Shown piece after piece: positions 16,881 to 25,121 of a DNA stretch of 64,000 nucleotides (the stretch's first letter is position 1; each line of letters begins with the position of its first letter). Under the pieces are notes generated by a model. That model did no database searches. It was not told the DNA's origin and saw nothing but the letters and a program-made list of their open reading frames with translations. Origin of the DNA: Nitrobacteraceae bacterium AZCC 1564. Lineage in GTDB: Bacteria > Pseudomonadota > Alphaproteobacteria > Rhizobiales > Xanthobacteraceae. The position numbers were made by a program, and so were the translations under genes. The stretch covers positions 5,161,001 through 5,225,000 of the forward strand of contig JBAGRR010000001.1 in assembly GCA_036924835.1 (NCBI GenBank), read 5' to 3'.

Positions 16881-18134
16881 CTACTCTGCACCGGTTTGTG
16901 GTGATCCGGTCTTCACCAGACTGCACGTGCCTCTCTCCTGGGCAAGTGGGCGGAACGCCTGTTCGGCGGGGATCGTGGCAAGGACCTTGAAGTAATCATA
17001 GGGTCCCTTCGATTCTGCCGGCTTCTTGACCTCGACGAGATACATGGCATGAACGGCCCGCCCATCCTGGCGAACCACAGTGTCTCCGAACAGCGGATCG
17101 TCGGTGCGGGTCGACTTCATGGCTTCGACGACTTTCGCGCCGTCAGTCGCGGAACCGGTTTTGCTGACGGCTTCGAGATAGTGCAGCACCGAGGAATACA
17201 CTCCAGCGTGAACCATGGTCGGGTATTTGCCGGCATTGTGAGCCGCGAAGCGTTTGGCGAATGCACGCGTTTTGTCGTCGAGGTCCCAATAGAATGCTGT
17301 CGTCAACGTCAGGCCCTGCGCGGTCGGCAAACCGAGGGCGTGAACGTCGGTCAGGAAGACGAGAAGTCCCGCGAGCCGCTGCCCGCCTTTGACGATCCCG
17401 AACTCGGCCGCCTGCTTGACCGAGTTGATGGTGTCGCCGCCGGCATTCGCAAGCCCGATGACTTGCGCTTTCGAGCCTTGCGCCTGGAGCAAGTAGGAGG
17501 AGAAATCGGCCGTGTTCAAGGGGTGGCGCACAGCGCCGAGCACCTTGCCGTCGGCCGCCTCCACGACCGCCGACGTATCGCGCTCCAGGGCATGGCCGAA
17601 GGCGTAATCGGCGGTGATAAAGAACCAGGTCTTGCCGCCCTGCCGCACGATCGCGCCGCCGGTTCCGTGTGCGAGCGCCCAGGTATCATAGGCCCAGTGC
17701 ACGGTATTGGGCGAGCACTGCTTGTCAGTGAGATCGGAATCGGCTGCTCCCGAGACGAGAAAGACGCCGTTCTTCTGTCGCGTCACATTGCTGACCGCCA
17801 GCGCGACACCGGAATTCGGCACGTCCGCGATCGCGTTCACCTGCGCAGTGTCGAACCATCTGCGCGCAATTGCTGCCCCGATGTCAGGTTTGTTCTGATG
17901 ATCGGCGGAGACGATCTCGACCTTCATGTGATGGCTTGCAGGATTGAAATCTTGGACCGCCATTTGCGCCGCAGCAACCGACCCCGGTCCGCCGATATCC
18001 GCATAGAGCGAGGACATATCGCTCAACACACCGATCTTTACGGTCAGCGGGCTGCTGCTGCTCGGCTGTTGCGCCTGGGCCGGCGCCCAGAGCGCGATCA
18101 TCAATGGAGCGACCAACGCGATGATTGCTCGCAT
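16881..18134 (-). CDS. ABC transporter substrate-binding protein, branched-chain amino acid type
   Basis: A 417-residue periplasmic binding protein. The start RAIIALVAPLMIALWAPAQA is a Sec signal, followed by TVKIGVLSDMSSLYADIGG and AAQMAVQDFNPASHHMKVEI, the peripla_BP_6 opening. WFFITADYAFGHALERD is also characteristic. No transporter subunits are adjacent. It is a second orphan of the same superfamily as 10530 but clearly distinct in sequence. ATG 18134 fits the signal peptide better than the longer upstream frame. Confidence 0.9.
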   Translation of the reverse strand: MRAIIALVAPLMIALWAPAQAQQPSSSSPLTVKIGVLSDMSSLYADIGGPGSVAAAQMAVQDFNPASHHMKVEIVSADHQNKPDIGAAIARRWFDTAQVNAIADVPNSGVALAVSNVTRQKNGVFLVSGAADSDLTDKQCSPNTVHWAYDTWALAHGTGGAIVRQGGKTWFFITADYAFGHALERDTSAVVEAADGKVLGAVRHPLNTADFSSYLLQAQGSKAQVIGLANAGGDTINSVKQAAEFGIVKGGQRLAGLLVFLTDVHALGLPTAQGLTLTTAFYWDLDDKTRAFAKRFAAHNAGKYPTMVHAGVYSSVLHYLEAVSKTGSATDGAKVVEAMKSTRTDDPLFGDTVVRQDGRAVHAMYLVEVKKPAESKGPYDYFKVLATIPAEQAFRPLAQERGTCSLVKTGSPQTGAE

Positions 18135-18363
18135 CCTCCGTCTCCCTCGCGAGGGGGCCCCCACAAGGTTCATGCAAAGTGAACGCGGTTTGACCCGCTT
18201 TGATCCTTTGACATCAAGAAAAATTACGCCGGATTTGACGCAAAGCAGACGGCGGACCAATACCTTAGGGCTTATCGCTTACGTGATCACGACCGGCCGA
18301 CAGCCACCTCCGGATTCAACGCGTGGATCCGGAGGCGCGGCTCATGATTCAAATCATCGATGA

Positions 18364-18891
18364 TCAATCATCGTCATAGTCGTCGTCGTTTTCAGCCTGC
18401 ATCTGCCGCTCCTCAATGGCATCTCGCAGGTCTCGAATAACCACGATCGTCAGCAATGCCATTCGCCGCTTCTGGTCCTGGGACAATGAATTGTAGAGCG
18501 GCTCCCAGGCGCTCGCGAGTTTCTTGAGGTCGGCGGAGCGCTCCGCCAATGCATCCGCGCGCCGATTCAGAAATTTGATGGGATTCCGGTCACGGATGAT
18601 CTCGATCAGGTTGCGATCGCGAAGGGCGGCAATACGTTCGCTCAAGCGCTCCTGCCGGTTTTTCGCGCGCGAGCGGATCGCGTCCTCCACAGCGGGCCAG
18701 TACTTCTCCTGCTCGGGCGTCAATTGCAGCGTAGCCTTGAGGATGCCGATGCGCGCATCGACCAGGGCGCTGCGATCCTCAGCGCTAAACCGTTGCATCC
18801 CGTTCTCATTGCGAGCCGGGTCTGCATAAGCACATGGCGATACTGCGATGAAAAAAGCGGTTGCGCCCAAAACGGCCTTCTTGATCATCAT
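18364..18891 (-). CDS. Spy/CpxP-like periplasmic LTXXQ protein
   Basis: A 175-residue secreted protein. The signal peptide KKAVLGATAFFIAVSPCAYA is followed by helical sequence with the LTXXQ motif (LQLTPEQEKYWPAVEDAIRS near residue 70) and a second LSQDQKRRMALL near 145. It ends in an acidic tail (ENDDDYDDD). Spy/CpxP-fold proteins act as periplasmic chaperones or metal and envelope stress proteins. ATG 18891 follows GGGAGG. The role here is inferred. Confidence 0.85.
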   Translation of the reverse strand: MMIKKAVLGATAFFIAVSPCAYADPARNENGMQRFSAEDRSALVDARIGILKATLQLTPEQEKYWPAVEDAIRSRAKNRQERLSERIAALRDRNLIEIIRDRNPIKFLNRRADALAERSADLKKLASAWEPLYNSLSQDQKRRMALLTIVVIRDLRDAIEERQMQAENDDDYDDD

Positions 18892-19138
18892 GGCCTCCCA
18901 GTGCGGCTGTTGGAAAAAGACATCGCTTAGGACGCCATGGGTAGCCGGAGGCAACCGCGCTGCTTTGACGCAAATCAAGCGTCCGCATTGCTGCCGGAAA
19001 TGACGGGGAGGCGCGTGGGGCAGCCGGTTCCGGGGGGCCTTAAGCGCATCGTTCAAATTTTATCCATTCCGCCAATCGGCTTTAAGTTCCGGCCTGCTAT
19101 CGAAGACGCCGGTCACCGGATCAGTCAGGAGCGCTTGC

Positions 19139-20275
19139 ATGAAGCTGCTGAAATACGCTGCTCTTTCGATTGTCATCGTGATCGGCGCGCTCGTGGTCGT
19201 CGTGGGTGGATGGTTCTATTCTTGCCAGGGCCGCATGCGCGATTGCTACGCGTCGTATCGTTCGTTCACGCGCGGCGCAGACACTATGAGCCAGCGCCGG
19301 CTCAATTCGATGCATGGCGGCTTCACCGCGTCCGCCTCCAGCGTCGCATTTCCAATTCCGCTGGCCGGCAATGGTGATGGCATCCTTGTCATGGACCATG
19401 ACAAGGATCGTCCGAAACTCATCTCTACTGCAGGCTACACCCATTGGTCGCCGCGCTTTTCGCCCGACGGCGAGCGTCTCATCTTCTTCCGCATGGCGGC
19501 GGGCGGCCGCGAGCGCGAATTGCTGTCCTGCGAGGTGAGTATGTGGCGTTGCGCCATCCTATTCCGAGCCCCGGATGCAATGATGTCTGCCGTGGATATC
19601 GGCAACGGCGTGGTGCTGTTTTCAATGAATACCCGCAGGACGAATGATCCTGAGGATCGCAGGCGCTTCGATGTCTTTGCAATCCGCAAGGGCCGCGATC
19701 CGGTGCGGCTCACCAATTACGAGGCGTATGAGTTGCATTCGCTCAGCGTCGGTGGCGGCAAGCTTGTGTTCGGTGCAGCGGGGAGGAATTTCTCTACTAC
19801 CGGCGCATGTCAGCCTGACAACCACCGGGATTGCGACAAGAGCGAGATCTTCGCGCTCGATTTCGATCCGTCCATGCTCGCGGTCAACGACGGGGCAGGG
19901 CCGCTCAAGCCGCTGTTCAGTGTGACAGGCTCTTCCGTGAATCCGATTGCATCCAGTGATGGAAGGCGAATCGCCTTCCTGAACACGAACAGGGCCGGAG
20001 GCACATGGCGTTACAACTTCGCATTTGGCGATCTCGACGGCCATGTCGATGGAGGCTTGCCTGTGCGCGGGATCTACTTCTCGCCCGGCGCCTTTGCCGG
20101 CGACGAGCTATTCGTCAACGAACTATTCGAGGATCGCTACCGGATCTACAGGCTCGATCTCAAATTGAAAAGAGTGGGGCAGCTTGAGATCAAGCATTCA
20201 CCAGAAGAGATTGCAACGTTTGAGCCCATTACGCTAAGCATTGAAGGGCCGAGCACGCGTGCGGCCGGGCTATAG
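19139..20275 (+). CDS. Membrane-anchored TolB-like beta-propeller protein
   Basis: A 378-residue protein with an N-terminal anchor (AALSIVIVIGALVVVVGGWF) and an outward-facing propeller. PD40-type repeats are visible: THWSPRFSPDGERLIFFRMA near 105, LHSLSVGGGKLVFGAAG near 205 and NPIASSDGRRIAFLNTN near 275. Cys pairs (SCQGRMRDC, SCEVSMWRC, ACQPDNHRDC) suggest disulfides. The function is not known; a binding scaffold is likely. It is followed closely by the small gene at 20289. Confidence 0.75.
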   Translation: MKLLKYAALSIVIVIGALVVVVGGWFYSCQGRMRDCYASYRSFTRGADTMSQRRLNSMHGGFTASASSVAFPIPLAGNGDGILVMDHDKDRPKLISTAGYTHWSPRFSPDGERLIFFRMAAGGRERELLSCEVSMWRCAILFRAPDAMMSAVDIGNGVVLFSMNTRRTNDPEDRRRFDVFAIRKGRDPVRLTNYEAYELHSLSVGGGKLVFGAAGRNFSTTGACQPDNHRDCDKSEIFALDFDPSMLAVNDGAGPLKPLFSVTGSSVNPIASSDGRRIAFLNTNRAGGTWRYNFAFGDLDGHVDGGLPVRGIYFSPGAFAGDELFVNELFEDRYRIYRLDLKLKRVGQLEIKHSPEEIATFEPITLSIEGPSTRAAGL

Positions 20276-20288
20276 CGATGAGCAAGGG

Positions 20289-20594
20289 ATGATGCTTGTG
20301 ATAACGGATCGAAACGCACGGAGCGTCAGCGTTGAATACGTCATTGATGCCACCGGCAGAAACACGGTTCTGGTGGTGGAGACGGATCTACAGCTCGACG
20401 AGATCGAGACTGATTTCGATCGCGCTGCAGTGGACGCGCTCTGCCGTGATCTCGCGCAGCATCGCGCGGAGAATCCTTATCTCGATGCCATCCGGCTTGT
20501 CCGCAGGACATTTTCGCCACCAACGCCGGTCAAGCTGACAGGCAGACTCGGTGATCAGGAATTCGAAAACGCGACTAAGCGGACATCACGATGA
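20289..20594 (+). CDS. Conserved-looking small protein, unknown function
   Basis: About 100 residues, starting MMLVITDRNARSVSVEYVID after AAGGG, 14 bp from the end of the propeller gene. It is alternating and acidic (ETDLQLDEIETDFDRAAVD) with no signal or membrane segment. The frame also stays open back to 20241. I do not recognise the family. It is probably co-transcribed with the upstream gene. Confidence 0.5.
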   Translation: MMLVITDRNARSVSVEYVIDATGRNTVLVVETDLQLDEIETDFDRAAVDALCRDLAQHRAENPYLDAIRLVRRTFSPPTPVKLTGRLGDQEFENATKRTSR

Positions 20595-20700
20595 GCGCCC
20601 GGCGCGCGCGACGCCGGGCTGTCGTGAGGCCATCGCGTCTGCGCTCGCCTGCATCTGATCTCCTATAGCAGCCTCGTTACGCTGCTCTTCCTGTGACTAA

Positions 20701-20738
20701 AAAGCCCGCTCGGCTTGATGGCTGGCGGGCTTTGTTTT
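20701..20738. terminator. Bidirectional terminator between 20594 and the second toxin-antitoxin pair
   Basis: AAAGCCCGC (20701-20709) and GCGGGCTTT (20725-20733) form a 9-bp stem with TTTT downstream on the plus strand and TTTT on the minus side (complement of AAAA at 20700). It serves both converging transcripts. Confidence 0.75.
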
Positions 20739-20740
20739 GG

Positions 20741-21049
20741 TCAGGCAGCGACCGGCTTTGACGTCAATGCTCTCTCTACCGCATCTCGGTCACGATCAAT
20801 GATCGTCAAATAGGCGCGCGCGGTCGGGTCAGGCGAGTGGCGCCCCTGTTCCCAGTCTCGCAAGGTTGCAAGGCTAATGCTAAATCGCACGCTGAATTCT
20901 TCCTGGGTCAATCCGGTTTTTGTCCGAATAGCCTTTACGTCGATCTGCGCAGGAACAAACGTCTTATAGGTTGCTGGGTCGGCTTCGCCGCGGGCAATCG
21001 CCCTGGCTTCCTTTGCCGACTGGATCAACCTCTTGCCTAAGGTGCTCAT
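20741..21049 (-). CDS. XRE family antitoxin of a RelE/HigB2-type module
   Basis: A 102-residue HTH protein. The N-terminal part (LGKRLIQSAKEARAIARGE) precedes VKAIRTKTGLTQEEFSVRFS and LATLRDWEQGRHSPDPTARA, the layout of NadS/HigA2-type antitoxins. It lies 32 bp downstream of the toxin gene. It should repress the promoter at 21464 and neutralise the toxin. Confidence 0.88.
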   Translation of the reverse strand: MSTLGKRLIQSAKEARAIARGEADPATYKTFVPAQIDVKAIRTKTGLTQEEFSVRFSISLATLRDWEQGRHSPDPTARAYLTIIDRDRDAVERALTSKPVAA

Positions 21050-21081
21050 GACCTGTCTCCCATTTTCACCAAAACCTGCAC

Positions 21082-21453
21082 CTAACTCTGGCTCATCTGC
21101 GCCACCTTGGCCGCGACTCCTCGTCTATAATCGTCTGCATAGCTACTGAGTTCGCGACGTAACTCGTTGCGTTCCTCTTTGGTTAGATTGTCGTCTTCGC
21201 CCTTGTTGATGAGGGCAAGAAGCAAAACGGGGACGTCGTCTCCCGCATAATAATGTACCGTGCGATAACCGCCTCGCTTGCCTTTGCCTCGGCCAGCGAA
21301 CCGCAGCTTCCGGCATCCACCCGTGCCCTCCATGATGACACCAGCGGTCGGGTCCTTGGATATTTCATGCACGATGTGATCCTGTTCTGCCTCGGAGAGC
21401 CCAGAATCCTTGGCGTCAGATAAAAACGTTGGGGTTCGGATGACTGTGTGCAC
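21082..21453 (-). CDS. RelE/HigB2-type toxin
   Basis: A 123-residue protein of the RelE-like family: FLSDAKDSGLSEAEQDHIV, then GGCRKLRFAGRGKGKRGGYR, TVHYYAGDDVPVLLLALINK and GEDDNLTKEERNELRREL. The lysine/arginine-rich middle and the ALINKGE strand are hallmarks. The start appears to be GTG 21453. Order is toxin then antitoxin. It probably cleaves translated mRNA. Confidence 0.88.
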   Translation of the reverse strand: MHTVIRTPTFLSDAKDSGLSEAEQDHIVHEISKDPTAGVIMEGTGGCRKLRFAGRGKGKRGGYRTVHYYAGDDVPVLLLALINKGEDDNLTKEERNELRRELSSYADDYRRGVAAKVAQMSQS

Positions 21454-21463
21454 ACCCTATACC

Positions 21464-21478
21464 TACGGGAATCCCGTA
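21464..21478. promoter_or_regulatory. Operator dyad of the second toxin-antitoxin pair
   Basis: TACGGG-AAT-CCCGTA is a perfect 6-bp inverted repeat 11 bp upstream of the toxin GTG. Position and symmetry fit autoregulation by the XRE antitoxin. Confidence 0.65.
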
Positions 21479-21644
21479 CTCGCTTCAAGCCCTCGAACAA
21501 TTATTTTTTAAGGGAACTTGTGCCGGCCCATCGTGGAGGTGGTCGAAGAAAGCCGACAGATTCCGGCGATCAAACGATGGTGCGCTACAGAGTGCGCTGC
21601 ACGATCAGGCGAACTTCGGGTCGCTGGCAGCAGGCCGCACGCCG

Positions 21645-22736
21645 TCACAACCGGGCGAGCAATGCCACCAACTCGCCTTGGCGATGCGCTCCTGTTTTCG
21701 CGAAGATCGTCTTGATTTGGCTGCGGGCGGTTTCACGAGCGATGCCAAGCTGCTCTGCTGCCTTTTCAAGAGACATGCCCGTTGCCAGCAACGATGCGAG
21801 GCGCGCTTCCGCCGGCGTCAAATTGAAACCCCTGATGATCAGATCAGTCTCCGTGCGTCTTTGCCGCTCGAGGTCGGTGAGAGCGAGAATGACCCGCGCG
21901 CCAAGAAACGGGCTGCATGCTGCGCCACTGACGGGAAGAACACGCATGACGACCGGGCGTTTTGCCGTGCGACGCGCAATGATCGGGCGCGACAGCAGCG
22001 CATCCATGTCGCTGGTCGTGCGCATCTGATCCACGAGTGCATCGAGGGCTGCTTTTGCGAGCGCATCGCGGACAAAGAGGCGGCGGCTTCTGACTCTGAT
22101 GTCGTTGTCAAAGACAGCCTCCGCGTCGTCGTTCGCTTCGATGACAAATCCGAACCGGTCCAATGCGACGGCAGCAAACATCATGTGATGAAGGGCGTTG
22201 GTGACGTTCAGCAACACTTGCCGTCCAACCGCTTTGGAAAGCGTGGCAGCTTCCGTCAACTGCGGCGCGAGTTGTGCGAGAGCCTTTGTTTCGTGCGCGT
22301 CGAATGGCCCTTGGTGAATGGCACGTTGAAGCGCCAGTCCCCACAATGCCGATCCGGACCGGAATCCGACGGAGGCCCACCAGCGGATGCCGAACCGGTC
22401 GAGACAGGCGTAAAGAGGATCGCGCATCATCTCGCGCTCGGATGTGAAGATGTCGTGATCCGCGATAACGGATTGGCCGCTCAGATGCAGTGGAACGCCG
22501 CGAATGGCCCGCACGTCATTCACATGGAGGTTCTGATCGAAATAGTCCTTGAAACATTCAGCAACGGCTTCAGTGACCGGAATATCCGGCGTGCGCACGT
22601 CGCTTTGCAGGAGACCTGCACCGGTCGCATTCGCGGCGCCGCAGATCAGCTCCATCACTGTCGTCCACTGCGAAGGATCGATGACCGCTTCACCCAATCG
22701 GCTTCCCAGCGCTCTCAGCCGATCCGCATCAACCAT
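21645..22736 (-). CDS. LuxR-type HTH transcriptional regulator
   Basis: A 363-residue protein. The C-terminal LuxR HTH is FNLTPAEARLASLLATGMS, then LEKAAEQLGIARETARSQIK and TIFAKTGAHRQGELVALLAR (about 300-360). The N-terminal 290 residues have no autoinducer domain I recognise and no receiver Asp pattern, so this is a solo regulator with an unknown sensor. GTG 22739 is an alternative start. It lies next to the autotransporter cluster but its target is unknown. Confidence 0.85.
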   Translation of the reverse strand: MVDADRLRALGSRLGEAVIDPSQWTTVMELICGAANATGAGLLQSDVRTPDIPVTEAVAECFKDYFDQNLHVNDVRAIRGVPLHLSGQSVIADHDIFTSEREMMRDPLYACLDRFGIRWWASVGFRSGSALWGLALQRAIHQGPFDAHETKALAQLAPQLTEAATLSKAVGRQVLLNVTNALHHMMFAAVALDRFGFVIEANDDAEAVFDNDIRVRSRRLFVRDALAKAALDALVDQMRTTSDMDALLSRPIIARRTAKRPVVMRVLPVSGAACSPFLGARVILALTDLERQRRTETDLIIRGFNLTPAEARLASLLATGMSLEKAAEQLGIARETARSQIKTIFAKTGAHRQGELVALLARL

Positions 22737-22775
22737 CACGAAACCGCTTCACGTCAACGTTTCAAGTCACGGCCC

Positions 22776-22808
22776 AAGTCAGAGCGAAGTCAGAGCGAAG
22801 TCAGAGCC
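22776..22808. repeat. Three 11-bp direct repeats upstream of the LuxR gene
   Basis: AAGTCAGAGCG occurs twice exactly and a third time as AAGTCAGAGCC, head to tail with 11-bp period, 40 bp before the regulator start. The period is one helical turn, so it could be an iterated binding site. The remainder of 22809-23202 has no gene I can support. Confidence 0.6.
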
Positions 22809-23202
22809 AACCGCGACATTGATGGGACGCATCATTTTTTCAACTGAAATCTGCTTGACCGGCTGTTCACGGGCGCATTCGAGGTGCCGCAACGATCGTC
22901 GCGCCATGCCCGTGGGATCGTTCACGCAGACCGGGACATTTCGTCTGACTGCGATACATATCTGCGTGCGATGCACACTGTCATGTCGTCAATGGCATCT
23001 GTCTGAGGCGTGAAGCGCTGGAAGCGGGGGGCAGGGGCGGTGGATGCAACGCCTGTCTTCCAAAAGCTGAGCGCCCCGTCAGCGGCAGGCACCGGCTGCG
23101 GCGCAGCGGCCGCATCTCTCGCCCTGTGGTCAGGCTGTCATGCAGGCGTGAACACATACATTCCGTGAACCCACACACTCAATGGGTTCAGCAGCCGTGA
23201 GT

Positions 23203-23481
23203 TTAGTCGCAGCGCCGCTCTCGACGTGTGAAGGCGCTCCCATCATCCCGCTCAACTCTGACCGTCACCATGCGGCAATGCCGTCGCGGTCCGATGGTGA
23301 CACCACCTGGACCAACACCAACTGTGGTATCGCGGTCGTATCGGCGACCACGGTCATAATCGCGATCGTAGCGGTCGTAGCCCGGCCCGACCTGAACATC
23401 AACTTGGGCCTTGGTTGGGGTGATGAGGGAGGCAGTTGTCAGCACCGCTGCAGCCGCCGCCACGGTAAAAGTCCTGTTCAT
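23203..23481 (-). CDS. Small secreted Tyr/Asp/Arg-rich protein
   Basis: 92 residues with a signal peptide (NRTFTVAAAAAVLTTASLIT, cleaved after TKA). The mature part contains YDRYDRDYDRGRRYDRD, a tyrosine, aspartate and arginine-rich stretch, then a hydrophobic VGVGPGGVTIGP and a C-terminal Cys pair (HCRMVTV, RRCD). ATG 23481 follows AGGAGA. It is similar in style to small periplasmic proteins of Bradyrhizobium; function unknown. Confidence 0.7.
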   Translation of the reverse strand: MNRTFTVAAAAAVLTTASLITPTKAQVDVQVGPGYDRYDRDYDRGRRYDRDTTVGVGPGGVTIGPRRHCRMVTVRVERDDGSAFTRRERRCD

Positions 23482-23653
23482 GGCTTTCTCCTCAAAGACT
23501 TGTTTCGAGTCGAACGAGCAGGGACAGCAAGGGTTCCTTCGAAGCCATCGATGGGCTTCCTGCCGGCGCGCTCGCCGATCGGAACTGGCGGCCCACTCGG
23601 TGAGGGTAGCGGGCGAAACTCGTCCGCCACTTAGTCTCCGTTTATCAACATAC

Positions 23654-23689
23654 ATAAAGTGTCGCGGATAAGCCCCTGCGACACTTTAT
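23654..23689. repeat. Perfect 12-bp inverted repeat upstream of the autotransporter cluster
   Basis: ATAAAGTGTCGC (23654-23665) and GCGACACTTTAT (23678-23689) form a perfect stem with a 12-nt loop. It lies 170 bp after the start of the minus-strand secreted-protein gene and 205 bp before the first autotransporter. It could be a regulator site or a recombination site. Confidence 0.6.
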
Positions 23690-23894
23690 ATATTGGATCG
23701 CGGTACCACCACTCCCGTATCCGCCGCCGCACGCGTCATTCGGGTGCCCACAATCGTTTGTTGCGAGACGATCACACGGGCCGCCAATCTCACCCCGCTG
23801 GCCCAAAATAACCTCCCATAACGCGGCCCCGGCGGTGGTTCGATGTGCCCCAAATGGGGTACGAAATCTCCTAAGCCGTGAATCGCTGGGGTAC

Positions 23895-25121
23895 GTGGTG
23901 ACTTCTGGAAATAAAAAGATCGGGCAGTTTCAAGCCCGGCGATATGCATCTTCAATTCCATCGCTGCTCAGCAGCACCGCGCTGATGCTGGCGGCGGGGC
24001 TGATGTTGGCCGCCGCATCGCCGGCGGCGGCGCAGATGATCGAAAAGGGCGGCGGTGATGGTGGTCGCTTCGGTAGCATCGGTGGTAGCGGCGGCATCGC
24101 CGGCGGCGGCGGTGGCGCTGGCTTAGATCCCGGAACGGAGGGAGGCGGCGCGGCGCTGGATCCCGGAAGCGGCGCGGCGGACGGAGGTGGTATCGGTGGC
24201 GGGGCGGGCGGCAATGATGTCAGCGCCGGAGGAGGTGGTGGAGGCACTATCAGCGGCGGTGCTGGCGGCGGTGCTGTAGGCGCCGCCGATAACAGCACGA
24301 ACGTGACGCTGACGGGTGACAAGACCGGTGGCGCTGGTGGCTCCGCTGCGGAAGGTGGTGGCGGCGGTGGCGCGGCCTTGGTACTCTCCGCCTCCCAGGC
24401 AACCCTCGATACCGCGGATCGGAATATCTCCGGCGGGGCCGGTGGTTCGGGTGGCGGCGTGGGCGGCGGTGGTGGCGGTGGCGGCGCCGGGCTGGTTTTG
24501 CTGGACGGGGGACGCGTTCAGGCAACAGCGGGCAGCACCATCTTCGGCGGCAGCGGTGGTGGCGGCATTTCCGGCGGCTCCGGCGGAGCCGGGCTTTTTC
24601 TTTATAACGGCGGGGCGCTGAGCAACGAGGGGACCATCCTTGGTGGTGTGGGCGGCAGCCCGGCCGGTTTAGGGGGAGCGGGCGGCGCTGGCGTGCTGGC
24701 CAATCAAGCCAGCGTCCTGAACGCAAGCATCGTCGGCGGCGGCAGTGGTGGTAATTCCACCCAGGGGGGTGGCGGTGCGGGCGGCAGCGGCATCGAGGTG
24801 TGGCAGAGCACGGTCACCAACGCCGGCGGTGTCATCACGGGAGGCGCCGGTGGAAACGGGGGCTTTACCTCAGGGACTGGTGGCCCGGGCGGGGCCGGCG
24901 GCGTCGGCGTGTTCGTTCGGTCAGGCGGCGGTAGCCGGCTCGAGAACCAGGGCACCATCATCGGCGGCGCCGGCGGTTCGGGCGACAGCAATGGCAGCGC
25001 GGCGGGTGCCGGCGGAGCAGGCGTCATCGGCTCCGACCTGACCATCATCAACAGCGGCGCCATTGTCGGTGGCCTCTCGGGCGACCTTGGATCGCCAACG
25101 CAGGCGATCCGACGGTGGTGA
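23895..25121 (+). CDS. Disrupted autotransporter, signal and glycine-rich passenger half
   Basis: About 408 residues. The N terminus shares the SLLSSTAL motif and a long signal (LMLAAGLMLAAASPAAAQ) with the autotransporters at 27717 and 31260. The passenger is made of GGxGG repeats with strands such as STIFGGSGGGGISGGSGGAG. The frame runs out at LGSPTQAIRRW exactly where the next frame (25115) begins at the barrel linker. Compared with the 31260 gene, about 200 residues between passenger and barrel are deleted and the join is out of frame. GTG 23895 or 23898 fits the sibling starts. Confidence 0.75.
   Translation: MVTSGNKKIGQFQARRYASSIPSLLSSTALMLAAGLMLAAASPAAAQMIEKGGGDGGRFGSIGGSGGIAGGGGGAGLDPGTEGGGAALDPGSGAADGGGIGGGAGGNDVSAGGGGGGTISGGAGGGAVGAADNSTNVTLTGDKTGGAGGSAAEGGGGGGAALVLSASQATLDTADRNISGGAGGSGGGVGGGGGGGGAGLVLLDGGRVQATAGSTIFGGSGGGGISGGSGGAGLFLYNGGALSNEGTILGGVGGSPAGLGGAGGAGVLANQASVLNASIVGGGSGGNSTQGGGGAGGSGIEVWQSTVTNAGGVITGGAGGNGGFTSGTGGPGGAGGVGVFVRSGGGSRLENQGTIIGGAGGSGDSNGSAAGAGGAGVIGSDLTIINSGAIVGGLSGDLGSPTQAIRRW

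Noticed and set aside
17049-18182. A 377-codon plus-strand frame
   Set aside because: Antisense to the ABC binding protein at 16881-18134, which has the signal peptide and family motifs.
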